Assembly (NCBI GenBank): GCA_030428695.1
Contig: JAUIEM010000005.1
Location: 1-51,597 of the forward strand
Reading direction: 5' to 3'
Source: a bacterium
Lineage (GTDB): Bacteria > Planctomycetota > J058 > JAJDCP01
DNA length: 51,597 bases
Shown here: piece by piece, positions 25,666-35,469 of the stretch
How positions within the stretch are numbered: the stretch's first letter is position 1
Layout: every line of letters begins with the position of its first letter
Notes under the pieces: model-generated
The model's database searches: none
Seen by the model: only the letters and a program-made list of their open reading frames with translations
Told to the model about the DNA's origin: nothing
Position numbers and translations under genes: made by a program

Positions 25666-26499
25666 ATGCGCACCTTGTTGCTGCTCGCCCTGGTCGCCGG
25701 GGCCCTGGCCGACGAGCTGTCGGTGATGACCTACAACATCCGCGTCGCGATGGACTTCGAGCCGGGCCGCGCCTGGCCCGAGCGGTGCGACCTGGTCATC
25801 GCGGAGATCGCGGGGGCCGGCGTGGACATCGTCGGCCTGCAGGAGGACCTCGCACCGCAGGCGCACCAGGTGCGCGAGGGGCTGCCGGATTTCGACGCGG
25901 TCGGGCGCGGCAACTGGCTGGTCGAGGAGATGGGCGCCTTCAACAGCATCCTCTACCGCCGCGACCGCTTCGAGCGCCTGGATGACGGGATCTTCTGGCT
26001 GTCCGACACGCCCGAGGAGCCGGGCTCGATGACCTGGGAGCAGCTCTACCCGCGCAGCGTGGTCTGGTGCCTGCTGCGCGAGCGAGCGACCGGTCGGCGG
26101 CTCCGGGTCTACAACACCCACCTGCCCCACGCCCACGCCGAGGCCCGCCGCAAAGGCCTGCGCCTGATCGCCGAGCGGATCGGCGCCGAGCGCGCCGCCG
26201 ACCCGGTGCCGACGGTCCTGCTCGGCGACTTCAACCTCGCGATCGACAGCCCCGCGCTGCGCGCGCTGGCCGGGCCCGAGGGGCTCCTGCGCGACGCCTT
26301 CGCGGTCGCCGAGGCGCCGGGGCCGGACCACGGGACCTACCACGGCTTCTCCGGACGCACCGACCGCCAGCGCATCGATCACATCCTCGTCAGCCCCGAG
26401 CTGACGGTGCTGTCGACCGCGATCCGGACGACGCCCGAGGGGCAGCTCCTGCCCTCGGACCACTTCCCGGTCGTCGCCCGCATCCGGGTGCCGGAGTGA
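25666..26499 (+). CDS. Secreted endonuclease/exonuclease/phosphatase (EEP) family hydrolase
   Basis: A 277-residue protein with a signal peptide (MRTLLLLALVAGALA, cleavage before DE). EEP-fold motifs appear in order: VMTYNIR (Asn ligand), DIVGLQED (Glu), TVLLGDFNLAID, and near the C-terminus RIDHILVS and SDHFPVVARI (catalytic His). The family includes DNase I-like nucleases, AP endonucleases and phosphodiesterases acting on nucleic acids, lipids or phosphoinositides; the substrate cannot be read. Its stop TGA overlaps the GTG start of the Mrr-type gene, so the two are translationally coupled. The ribosome site is weak (GAGG at ten bases). Confidence 0.9.
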   Translation: MRTLLLLALVAGALADELSVMTYNIRVAMDFEPGRAWPERCDLVIAEIAGAGVDIVGLQEDLAPQAHQVREGLPDFDAVGRGNWLVEEMGAFNSILYRRDRFERLDDGIFWLSDTPEEPGSMTWEQLYPRSVVWCLLRERATGRRLRVYNTHLPHAHAEARRKGLRLIAERIGAERAADPVPTVLLGDFNLAIDSPALRALAGPEGLLRDAFAVAEAPGPDHGTYHGFSGRTDRQRIDHILVSPELTVLSTAIRTTPEGQLLPSDHFPVVARIRVPE

Positions 26500-27950
26500 G
26501 CCTGCGCTTCGACTGTCCCGCCTGCGACGCCTCCCTGCAGGCCGACGCCGCGCAGACCGGCGCGCGCGGGCGCTGCCCGGGCTGCCGGCGGCCGGTGATC
26601 GTGCCCGCCCCGCCCCCGGACCTCGAGGCCCGGCTCGGCCAGCTCCGCCAGCTCTACGACGAGCACCTCGACATCTTCCGCCCTCCCCCCTGGCCGGCCG
26701 GACTGACGCGCTGCGCGGGCTGCGGGCGGACCGGCTACGGCGTGCTGGGGCGCTGCGCCTGCGGCGCCCTCGAGGTCGACACCGACCCCTGGCTGGCCGG
26801 CACGGGGGCGAGCCGGAAGCTGGCGCGCGCCGGTGCGCGCCACGCCCGGCTCCGCGAGCTCGGCAAGCGGCTGTTGTGGGCCGAAGGGACCGCGCTGGCC
26901 TGCTACGCCCTCTGGTACATGGCCGGGACCGGCCCGCTCTCGTGGCTGTTCTTCCTGCCGCTGCAGCTCGCGCTCGGTGCGCTCCTGCCGCTCGCCAGCC
27001 TGGCCGGCCTCCGCCGCCTGCTCGATCACGTCGGCCGGGCGGGCGCGGTCGTGCGCGCCCCGGGACGCGCCCGGACGCTGTTCGAGGACTTCCTCGCGCC
27101 CTTCTTCACCCGCCATCCCGGCCCGGTCTCCGCGCTGTCCGCCGAGCCCCGCCGGCTGCTCGGCGCGCTGCTCGAGGAGCGCGGATACGGGGAGGCCTGG
27201 GCGGCGGAAGAGGCGCTGCTGGTCTCCGGCAGGCTGCGCTACGAGGCCCGCGAGGTGGCGGTCGCCCTCGGCGCCTACGCCCGCGACGACAGCCTCGACG
27301 GCCTGCTCGAGGGCTGGGTGCTGCTCGCGGACGAAGAGACCCGGCCGCGGGCCTTCCTCGAGGCGGCGCTCGCCGATCGCGGCCTGGCCGCCCCGGACGA
27401 TCTCGACGCGCGCCTGTGCGCGATCCGTCAGCGCTTCGCGCTCGACCGCTTCGCCGCCGGGCTCGAGGCCGCCCGCGGCGCGGAGGAGCTGCTTCCGGTC
27501 ACCCTCGAGCGCGTCGACCGCATGGACCCGTACGACTTCGAGCTGCTCGTCGCGCTCCTGTTCGAGGTCAACGGCTACCACGCCGAGACCACGCCGAAGT
27601 CCGGCGACCAGGGGGCGGACGTCATCCTCCGCCGGGATGGGCGCAGCACCGCGGTGCAGGTCAAGCTCTACGCGGGCAAGGTCGGCAACAAAGCGGTGCA
27701 GGAGGCCCTGAGCGGCCGCGCGTTCTGGGCATGCGACGCCGCGATGCTCGTCACCAACAGCACCCCGACCGGCCCCGCCCGCTCCCTCGCCGCCAGGGCG
27801 GACGTCGAGATCGTCGCCCGCGACCGGCTCGGAGAGCTGCTCGTCGCCCTCAACCGGAGCCCCCGGGGGCGGTTACGGGGCTCCCGTCTGCTGCGCGGGG
27901 CGGCTCCGCTGGAGGGTCCTCGCGCCAACGCCCGTCGAGGCGGGCCTTGA
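26496..27950 (+). CDS. Membrane-anchored Mrr-type (PD-(D/E)xK) restriction endonuclease-like protein
   Basis: A 484-residue protein. The N-terminus has two short zinc ribbons (CPAC ... CPGC, then CAGCG ... CACG). Two membrane segments (ALACYALWYMAGTGPLSWLFFL and LALGALLPLASLAG) follow at about 128-170. The C-terminal Mrr_cat-like domain is clear: MDPYDFELLVALLFEVNGYHAE, then KSGDQGADVILRR and VQVKLYAGKVGNKAVQE, which hold the active-site Asp and QxK. The start is GTG 26496, overlapping the previous stop (GTGA). Mrr-domain proteins cut modified or foreign DNA; membrane-tethered versions with a zinc ribbon occur but are poorly studied. Coupling with a secreted EEP hydrolase is unusual. The 3' end overlaps the convergent gene by 101 bp. 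Confidence 0.88.
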   Translation: MSLRFDCPACDASLQADAAQTGARGRCPGCRRPVIVPAPPPDLEARLGQLRQLYDEHLDIFRPPPWPAGLTRCAGCGRTGYGVLGRCACGALEVDTDPWLAGTGASRKLARAGARHARLRELGKRLLWAEGTALACYALWYMAGTGPLSWLFFLPLQLALGALLPLASLAGLRRLLDHVGRAGAVVRAPGRARTLFEDFLAPFFTRHPGPVSALSAEPRRLLGALLEERGYGEAWAAEEALLVSGRLRYEAREVAVALGAYARDDSLDGLLEGWVLLADEETRPRAFLEAALADRGLAAPDDLDARLCAIRQRFALDRFAAGLEAARGAEELLPVTLERVDRMDPYDFELLVALLFEVNGYHAETTPKSGDQGADVILRRDGRSTAVQVKLYAGKVGNKAVQEALSGRAFWACDAAMLVTNSTPTGPARSLAARADVEIVARDRLGELLVALNRSPRGRLRGSRLLRGAAPLEGPRANARRGGP

Positions 27951-28434
27951 GCAACCAGGCGCACAACACCAGGCCGCCGAGCACGCCGACGCCGTACGAG
28001 GCGTTGTGCGCGAACAGGTCGAAAGCGAAGCGCGCGTGCAGGGCCGGGTCGAGGTCGTCGGCGACGAAGTCCGGCAGCGGGAAGCCCCCGGAGCCGACCA
28101 GCACGTAGCCGACCAGCCCGGCGCCCATCGCGAGCGCGAACATCACGACGAGCAACCGCAGGACGGGGCGGACCAGCACCCGGGCGCGCAGCTTGTTGTA
28201 GCGCCCGGCCCGGGCGACGTAGGCGAGCATCACCCCGAGGGGCAGGCCGACCCACCAGGTCGCGATCACGCCCCACACCAGGGCGTAGGCGACCGGCGGG
28301 GCGTTCCGCCCGATCACGGGGGCGTGGAAGACGCTGAAGTACTCGACGCAGACGTGCGCGGTCACGAGGTCGTGGACGATGCCGTACACGACCGCCGCGA
28401 GCACGGCGAGAGCGACGATCCTCAGGGTCTCCAT
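27850..28434 (-). CDS. Four-helix membrane protein of unknown function
   Basis: A 194-residue protein with about four membrane spans (METLRIVALAVLAAVVYGIV; AYALVWGVIATWWVGLPLGVMLAYV; LLVVMFALAMGAGLVGYVLV; YGVGVLGGLVLCAWLL) and a hydrophilic C-terminus rich in Pro and Asp. Start ATG 28434 is chosen because GGAGG lies five bases upstream; an in-frame ATG at 28482 has no ribosome site. A conserved-looking pattern HDLVTAHVCVEYFSVFH near the first span may be functional. The 3' end overlaps the Mrr-type gene by 101 bp on the opposite strand. No family recognised. Confidence 0.75.
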   Translation of the reverse strand: METLRIVALAVLAAVVYGIVHDLVTAHVCVEYFSVFHAPVIGRNAPPVAYALVWGVIATWWVGLPLGVMLAYVARAGRYNKLRARVLVRPVLRLLVVMFALAMGAGLVGYVLVGSGGFPLPDFVADDLDPALHARFAFDLFAHNASYGVGVLGGLVLCAWLLKARLDGRWREDPPAEPPRAADGSPVTAPGGSG

Positions 28435-28530
28435 CGCGGCCTCCGGCGTCCGGACCTCCGCAGGGTAGGCGGCCGAGGGCACACGGGCAAGAGCGCGGCG
28501 GTCGAGGACGCCGGGATGCGCGGGCGAGCG

Positions 28531-28560
28531 TTCGACATTCCGCGCACCGGGCGCTAGGAT
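28531..28560 (+). promoter_or_regulatory. Candidate promoter of the transporter-acyltransferase pair
   Basis: TTCGAC at 28531-28536 and TAGGAT at 28555-28560 with an 18-base spacer; the start codon lies 28 bases beyond. Confidence 0.35.
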
Positions 28561-28588
28561 GCGTCCACTCTCCCGACAGGTGGGCGCG

Positions 28589-29884
28589 ATGAACTTCGGG
28601 CGCTACTTCCTCTACGGCTGCGGCCAGCTCGGCGTGATGTCCCTGGCGCGATTCTTCTTCGCCTGGGTCGTGTTCTACACCGCGACGCGGGAGTGGGGCG
28701 CGGGAGAGATCCTGTTCGCCGTCGGCCTCGCCGGCACCGCGACCTTCGCGTTCCGCATCTTCGACAGCGTGACCGACCCGATCGCGGGCGCGATCAGCGA
28801 CGGCTGGGTGCGGTCGGGAAGAGAGCGCCGCTCGCTGCTGCCGCTGACCTTCTTCCTCGCGCCGATCGGGCTGGCCGTGATCTTCATGCCCGTGCACTCG
28901 ATGGAGCACTGGCTGCGCTGGACGCTGTTCATCGGCGGCATGTTCGTGTTCTTCGTCGGCTACACCCTCTACGCGATCCCGTACTGGAGCCTGATCGACG
29001 AGTACTCGGCCAACGATGACGGGCGCAAGCGGGTGCTGTCGAACGTGCTCGGCACGGGCCTGCTGACCGCGACCGCGATCGGCCTCGCCCTCAGCCCGAT
29101 GGCGGTCACGCGGCTCGGCTATTTCTGGGCCAGCGTGATCTTCGCGGTGCCCGCCGCGGGCCTGATGCTGTTGCCGTACTTCGCGGCCCCGCCCGACGCC
29201 GAGAAGCCGAAGATCGGGAAGCCCCAGACCCTCGGCGAGAGCTTCCGCGAGACGCTGTCCAACCTGATGCTCGCCTTCAAGAACCGGCGCTTCGTCGCGG
29301 TGATGCTCGTGTTCGCCGGCTCGCAGATGTCGTTCACGGTGATGACGACCGCGGCGCCCTTCATCGCGGTCGACCTGATCGGTGGCAGCGAGGCGGATGT
29401 CGCCCTGATGATGGGGCCGTTCATCCTGACCGCCCTGCCCGCCTTCGCCCTCGTGCCCTGGCTGTCGCGCAGGCTCGGCTGGCAGACGGCCGTCGCCCTG
29501 GCGGGGGTGTTGCTGGCCCTGGTCTACGGCGGCGCGGCCTTCCTCGGCATCGATCTGATCGTCAGCCCGCTGGTGACCGCGGCCCTCCTGTTCGCCTGCG
29601 GCGGGCCGATGGCGGCGGTGGTCCTCGGCCTCGAGGGCGAGGCGGTGCTCGACTGCGCGCGGGACGACGGCGAGGGCCGGACCGCGATCTACTTCGGGGT
29701 GTACAACTTCGTCGTCAAGGGCATGAACGGCCTCGCGCTGTTCATCGCGAGCCTGATCGCCGAGTCCCGGGACCAGCTCGGCGCCGAAGCGACCCGGGCG
29801 ATGGGCCTGACCGCCGGGGGCTTCCTCCTGCTCGGGGTGATCCTGTACTTCGCATTGCGGCCACGGACGCCGGCGACGCCATGA
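28589..29884 (+). CDS. GPH/MFS-type membrane transporter
   Basis: A 431-residue polytopic protein with 11-12 hydrophobic segments. The N-terminal part FGYFLYGCGQLG-like region (residues 4-16), the FDSVTDPIAGAISD motif (family MFS_2 signature) and the internal repeat GPFILTALPAFALVPWLSRRLGWQ support the glycoside-pentoside-hexuronide/MFS_2 family. Members move sugars, lysophospholipids or amino acids with cations. ATG 28589 is used because AGGTGG lies five bases upstream; an upstream start at 28559 has none. The last four bases overlap the acyltransferase start (ATGA), so the two are coupled, which favours a lipid-type substrate such as lysophospholipid. The pairing resembles LplT-Aas in organisation; this is inference. 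Confidence 0.9.
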   Translation: MNFGRYFLYGCGQLGVMSLARFFFAWVVFYTATREWGAGEILFAVGLAGTATFAFRIFDSVTDPIAGAISDGWVRSGRERRSLLPLTFFLAPIGLAVIFMPVHSMEHWLRWTLFIGGMFVFFVGYTLYAIPYWSLIDEYSANDDGRKRVLSNVLGTGLLTATAIGLALSPMAVTRLGYFWASVIFAVPAAGLMLLPYFAAPPDAEKPKIGKPQTLGESFRETLSNLMLAFKNRRFVAVMLVFAGSQMSFTVMTTAAPFIAVDLIGGSEADVALMMGPFILTALPAFALVPWLSRRLGWQTAVALAGVLLALVYGGAAFLGIDLIVSPLVTAALLFACGGPMAAVVLGLEGEAVLDCARDDGEGRTAIYFGVYNFVVKGMNGLALFIASLIAESRDQLGAEATRAMGLTAGGFLLLGVILYFALRPRTPATP

Positions 29885-31254
29885 TCTACCGCATCCTGCG
29901 CGTGCTGATGCGCTACGCGCTGCAGGTCTTCTTCCGCAAGATCACCATCGAGGGGCTCGAGAACGTGCCGCGGGAAGGCCCGCTGCTCGTCGCCGCCAAC
30001 CATCCGAACACGCTGATCGACGTGTTGCTCGTCGCGACCAGCCTCGAGCGCCGGATCGGCTTCGTCGCGAAGTCGACGCTGTTCGGGAACCCCGTGCTCG
30101 GGGGCTTCCTGCGGGCGATGGGGGCGGTGCCGGTCTACCGTCGGGTCGATGCCACGCAGGGCACCGACGACAAGGCGGGCAACAAGCGCTCGTTGGAGGC
30201 CTGCGAGCACACGGTCGCGGCCGGCGGCGCGATCCTGATCTTCCCCGAAGGCATCAGCCAGACCGCCGAGCCACGCCTGATGCCGATGAAGACCGGCCTC
30301 GCCCGCATCGCCCTCGGCGCCGAGCAGCAGGGCGCCGAGGTGCAGATCGTGCCCGCGGCGCTGATCTACGACGACCCCGAGCGCTTCCGCAGCCGGGCGC
30401 GCATCCGCTTCGGCACGCCGATCCTCGCGCGGCCCTTCGCGGCCGAGCCCGGCGGGGACGAGCGCGCGGCGGTGCGGGCGCTGACCCGGGCGGTCGGGGA
30501 GGCCCTGCGGGCGGAGGTGATCCACGTCGAAGACGCCGAGGACGAGCCGCTGGTCAAGGGGCTCGACCTCCTGTACGGCCATCGCCTCGAGGCCGAAGCG
30601 GGGAACCGGCTCGCCGCCTCGGCGCTGATCGCGCGGGCGGTCAACTCCTTCGCCGACAGCGACCCCGCGCGCACCGCCCGGGTGCGCGGTCTGCTCGAGG
30701 ACTACCGGGAAGCCCTCGCCACGGCTGGCGTCGACGATCCGGTCGTGCGCTGGGAGGACCGCCAGCCATCACCCCTCGCCGACGTCGCCTTCTACCTCGG
30801 GGCCCCCCTCGCGCTCTGGGGCATCGTCCACCACGCGCTGTTCTACCAGCTGCCGCGGCTCAGCCTGGCGGTGTTGCGGCTGCACCGGGTGTACTTCTCG
30901 ACCCAGAAGCTGCTGGTCGGGATGCTCGGGCTGGCCGGCTGCTACGCGCTCCAGACCGGGCTCCTGTTCTTCCTTCTGCGCCCCTCCTGGCCGGAGACGG
31001 CGCTGCCCGCAGCGATGATCTACCTCGGCACGCTGCCGCTGTCCGGGTTGATCGCCCTGCTCTGGCTCGAGGGTCTGGGGGCGCGGTTGCGCCAGCGGGC
31101 GTGGCGGAAGGCCCGCCACGACCTGCCGCAGGAGCGGCGGCGCGCGCTGGTCGAGCAGCGCCAGGCGCTGATGCGCGAGCTCGACCGGGCGCGGGCGGAG
31201 TTCATGGCCGCCGCCCTCGCCGACGACCCCCTCGAAGATGGGGACGAGCTGTAG
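29881..31254 (+). CDS. PlsC-type 1-acylglycerol-phosphate acyltransferase
   Basis: A 457-residue membrane-associated acyltransferase. NHPNTLIDVLL holds the catalytic H-x4-D, FGNPVLGGFLRAMGAVPVYRR is block II, and IFPEGIS is block III. The C-terminal third is hydrophobic, with several spans (LGAPLALWGIVHHALF; LVGMLGLAGCYALQTGLLFFLL), longer than the roughly 240 residues of PlsC alone. It ends with a charged helix. These enzymes add the second acyl chain to lysophospholipid or lysophosphatidate at the inner membrane. The start overlaps the transporter stop (ATGA), so the pair may act in uptake and re-acylation of lysophospholipids. Confidence 0.92.
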   Translation: MIYRILRVLMRYALQVFFRKITIEGLENVPREGPLLVAANHPNTLIDVLLVATSLERRIGFVAKSTLFGNPVLGGFLRAMGAVPVYRRVDATQGTDDKAGNKRSLEACEHTVAAGGAILIFPEGISQTAEPRLMPMKTGLARIALGAEQQGAEVQIVPAALIYDDPERFRSRARIRFGTPILARPFAAEPGGDERAAVRALTRAVGEALRAEVIHVEDAEDEPLVKGLDLLYGHRLEAEAGNRLAASALIARAVNSFADSDPARTARVRGLLEDYREALATAGVDDPVVRWEDRQPSPLADVAFYLGAPLALWGIVHHALFYQLPRLSLAVLRLHRVYFSTQKLLVGMLGLAGCYALQTGLLFFLLRPSWPETALPAAMIYLGTLPLSGLIALLWLEGLGARLRQRAWRKARHDLPQERRRALVEQRQALMRELDRARAEFMAAALADDPLEDGDEL

Positions 31255-31274
31255 GAAGCTCAGGGACCGGGCCC

Positions 31275-32270
<996 letters not shown>

Positions 32271-32351
32271 CTTCGGCTCCCCTCGACGGCCGCTGGAGCG
32301 GTTCAACGCCGGAGACGACGCCTGGCAGTCGGCCGCGAAGGCTCTCTCCCG

Positions 32352-32380
32352 TTCTGGCGGAGACCCGAAGGATGTACAAT
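32352..32380 (+). promoter_or_regulatory. Candidate promoter of the methyltransferase gene
   Basis: TTCTGG at 32352-32357 and TACAAT at 32375-32380, with a 17-base spacer. The -10 overlaps the alternative start at 32372, which supports the downstream start at 32417. Confidence 0.4.
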
Positions 32381-32416
32381 CACGTCGCCATCGGGACCGG
32401 TCGGGAGAGACTGTCG

Positions 32417-33094
32417 ATGCTCACGCTCCTCCACCAGCTGCGCGTCCGGCTCGCCGCCCGCCTCGCCCGCCTGGGCAGGCCCTGGGCAGAGGTGCGGCGC
32501 GTCCACGTCGGGTGTGGTCCGCGTCCGCTCCCGGGCTGGCACAACGTCGACATCAAACCCCTCCCCGAGGCCGACTCCGTGTTCGACGTCACGAAGCGAT
32601 GGCCGTTCCAGGGTCTGGACTACGTGTACGCCGAGCACTTCCTCGAGCACCTCGCGCTGACCGACGCGATGCGCTTCCTCGCGCGGGCGGGTCGCAGCCT
32701 GCGGGTCGGCGGCTGCCTGCGGCTGTCCACCCCCAACCTCGCCTACGTGATGCGCACCCACTTCCGTCCGCGGACGCGAGCGGACGCGGTGATCGAGGCG
32801 ACCTTCAAGACGAACCGGGCCTTCCACGGCTGGGGGCACCGCTTCCTCTACAGCGAGGCCTTCCTGCGTTGGCTGCTGACCGAGGTCGGGTTCGTCCGGA
32901 TCCGCTTCCACGCCTACGGTGAGAGCGACAACCCGGACCTCCGCGGCCTGGAGCGTCACGGGGACTACAAGGTCGGCGACGGCCTGCCATCGGTGCTGAT
33001 CGCGGAGGCCCTGCGCGGCACCTCGCTCCCCCACCTCTCGCCGCGGCTCCTCGCCCGCGCGCGGGACGCCTACCTGCGCTACGTGGAAGACTGA
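32417..33094 (+). CDS. Class I SAM-dependent methyltransferase (COG4627-like)
   Basis: A 225-residue protein. RVHVGCGPRPLPGWHNVDIKP is motif I with the glycine-rich SAM loop, FDVTKRWPFQG and YAEHFLEHL follow (EHxLEH-type post-motif), and LRLSTPNLAYV is motif IV-V. The family acts on small molecules or glycan precursors; the substrate is unknown. ATG 32417 is preceded by GGGAGAG and lies about 30 bases after the predicted transcription start; ATG 32372 is inside the promoter candidate. It converges on the PAS-GGDEF-EAL gene. Confidence 0.85.
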   Translation: MLTLLHQLRVRLAARLARLGRPWAEVRRVHVGCGPRPLPGWHNVDIKPLPEADSVFDVTKRWPFQGLDYVYAEHFLEHLALTDAMRFLARAGRSLRVGGCLRLSTPNLAYVMRTHFRPRTRADAVIEATFKTNRAFHGWGHRFLYSEAFLRWLLTEVGFVRIRFHAYGESDNPDLRGLERHGDYKVGDGLPSVLIAEALRGTSLPHLSPRLLARARDAYLRYVED

Positions 33095-33112
33095 CCCGCG
33101 CGGCTCTCGCTC

Positions 33113-35214
33113 TCAGCCCGGAGGAATCGCGAAGCGGCCCGGATCGCGCACCCAGTTCGCGCACTGCTCCGCCGTCGCGGGGCGCGCGAACAGGTAGCCC
33201 TGGTAGCCGTCGCAGCCGATGCCCCGCAGGAACGCGAGCTGGCTCTCGGTCTCGACTCCTTCGGCGACGACCCGCAGCCCGAAGTTGTGCCCGAGCACCA
33301 CGACGGTCGAGGCGATCGAGCCGTCGTCCCCGGTCGGGTAGTGACGAAGGCCCGGTCGATCTTGATCACGTCGACCGGCAGGTTCTTGAGGTAGGCGAGC
33401 GAGGAATAGCCGGTGCCGAAGTCGTCGATCGCGACCCGCAGCCCGCGCTCCTTGAGGGTCTGGAGCGTCTTCGAGGCGGTGTCCATGTCCTCGACCAGCA
33501 CCCCCTCGGTGATCTCGAGCTCGAGAGCCGAGGCCGGAACCCCCGCACGTTCGATCGAGCCGGCGATGTCGGCGACGAGCTCCTTGTCGCGGAACTGCTC
33601 CGGCGACAGGTTGACCGCCATCGTCAGGGTCGGATGCACCGCCCGCCAGGCCCGGAGCTGCTCGCAGGCAGCATCGAGCACCCAGCGTCCGACCGGCACG
33701 ATCAGCCCGCTCTTCTCGAGCAGCGGGATGAACCTGCTCGGCGGGACGAGCTCCCCGACCCGCCGCCAGCGGAGGAGGGCCTCGAAGCCGACGACGCCGC
33801 TCGCCGCGATGCGCGGCTGGTAGTGCAGGGTGAACGAGCCGTCCTCGAGCGCCGCGCGCAGCTCGCGCAGGAGGGAGCGCTTGCGGGAGAGGCGCTGGGT
33901 CATCTCCGGCTCGTACACCTTGAGCCGGTTCCTGCCGAGCTCCTTGGCGCGGTACATCGCCGTGTCGGCGTTGCGCAGAAGATCCTCGGAGCTCGTCGCG
34001 TCCTCGGGGTAGACCGTGATACCGATGCTCGCCGCGACGTGCACGAGCCTGCCCTGCAGCGGGAACGGCTCGGTCAGCCCCTCGAGGATCCTGCGCGCGA
34101 CGCACTTCGCGCGCTCGGCGTCCTGGACCCCTTCGAGGATGACCGTGAACTCGTCCCCGCCCATGCGGGCGACCATGTCGACCTCGCGTACGCACGCGAG
34201 CAGCCGCTGCGCCGCCATCGACAGCAGGGTGTCGCCCGCGCTGTGGCCGAGGGTGTCGTTGATGTCCTTGAAGCCGTCGAGATCGAGATAGAGCAGGCCT
34301 AGCCGGCCTTCTTTCAGGCGCACCCGGTCGAGCGCCTGCTCGAGGTGCTCTCCGAACTGGTGGCGGTTCGGCAGCCCGGTCAGCTGGTCGAAGCTCGCGA
34401 GGCTGCGCAGCCGATCCGTCTGCTGCCGCAGCCGGGCCGCCTGCTGCTCGAGGATCTTGGCGGCACGCCAGGCGTGGGTCACGTCGCGCATGATCCCGAA
34501 CACCGCGACGACGTTGCCGTCCCGGTCGAGCTCGGGGTTGCCTTTCGACTCGACGATCCGCTCCTCGCCGTCCGCCCGCCGGAAGCGCAGCCCCGCGATG
34601 GTGTACGGCTTCTGCTCCGCGATCGCCCGCTCCACCAGGGCGCGGACCTGGTCGCGGTCTTCGGGGTGGTAGAAATCGATCGCGCTGTCGTAGGGAGGAG
34701 GACCGCCGCCGACCGGGAGCCCGTGGATGCGGAAGACCTCGTCCGACCAGGTCATCGTGTGCTCGACGAGGTCGAGCCGCCAATGGCCGACGTGCGCCAT
34801 CTCCTCGGCCATCAACAGCAGCCGGGTCTTCTCCGCCTGGCGCCGACGCTCCTTGCGGTCCACGGTGACGTCACGCGCCCAGCCGTAGACGACGCTGCGG
34901 TCCTCGGCGGGCACCGCGTTCCACATCAGCCAGCAGTAGCCCCCGTCCTTGCGTCGGTAGCGGTTCTCGAACTCGACCACCTGCTCGCCGCGGTCGAGCC
35001 TGGCCACCTGCTCCCGCGTGGCCTCGACGTCCGCGGGATGCAGCCACTCGAGGAAGGGCCGCGCGGTCAGCTCTTCCGGGGTCCAGCCGAGCACCGCCCA
35101 GCCCGGGCTGACCCAGGTGAAGTAGCCGTCGACCGCGACGCAGAACAGATCGACCGAGGTCTCGATCAGGCGCCTCACCCCTTCGAGCCCCGGTACCTCC
35201 GGCGCCTGAGTCAC
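33113..35214 (-). CDS. PAS-PAS-GGDEF-EAL c-di-GMP signalling protein, frameshifted in EAL
   Basis: Two PAS domains (FCVAVDGYFTWVSPGW; HWRLDLVEHTMTWSDEVFRIHG) lead to GGDEF (ARMGGDEFTVIL, with REVD five residues before it as inhibitory site) and EAL (GFEALLRWRR; LELEITEGVLVEDMD; IDDFGTGYSSLAYLKNLP; VIKIDRAFV). At about 33343-33347 the frame breaks: after DRAFV the same frame reads 90 nonsense residues to 33079, while the frame shifted by one continues RHYPTGDDGSIASTVVVLGH and RVVAEGVETESQL, ending at 33113. A net change of one (or four) bases explains it, perhaps slippage in a CGTC repeat. The stop at 33113 would avoid overlap with the methyltransferase, as expected for the original gene. The start is GTG 35214 with GGAGG upstream. 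Without the frameshift it would be an approximately 700-residue enzyme; either a sequence error or recent inactivation of the phosphodiesterase part. Confidence 0.9.
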
Positions 35215-35265
35215 ATCTCCTCCAGACACGCAGGCCCGACAATCGTGCCTTGCGGCGGTGCCTGT

Positions 35266-35275
35266 GGAGTACTCC
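35266..35275. promoter_or_regulatory. Perfect 10-bp palindrome in the divergent region
   Basis: GGAGTACTCC lies between the divergent PAS-GGDEF-EAL and caspase-like genes. It could be a regulator half-site pair. There is no other support. Confidence 0.2.
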
Positions 35276-35469
35276 ATTCGACAGCCGCCCGCAACTGAGG
35301 AGCTGCAAGCTCGCCCCGATCATAGGCCCTCGGACACACTCGTCCCGGAGTTCCAGCGAGCCCGCGCTGCAGCCGCGCCGGCCGGACGGCGACGAGAGCC
35401 AGCAAAAACAAGGATTTGTTGCGGTACAGCGCCTATGCTCCCCATGGACGCGGAAGCGGGGAGGAGCCG

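Noticed and set aside
26067..26495. Upstream extension of the Mrr-type gene inside the EEP gene.
   Set aside because: That stretch is a shadow of the EEP frame. The zinc ribbon begins right after GTG 26496, which overlaps the EEP stop.
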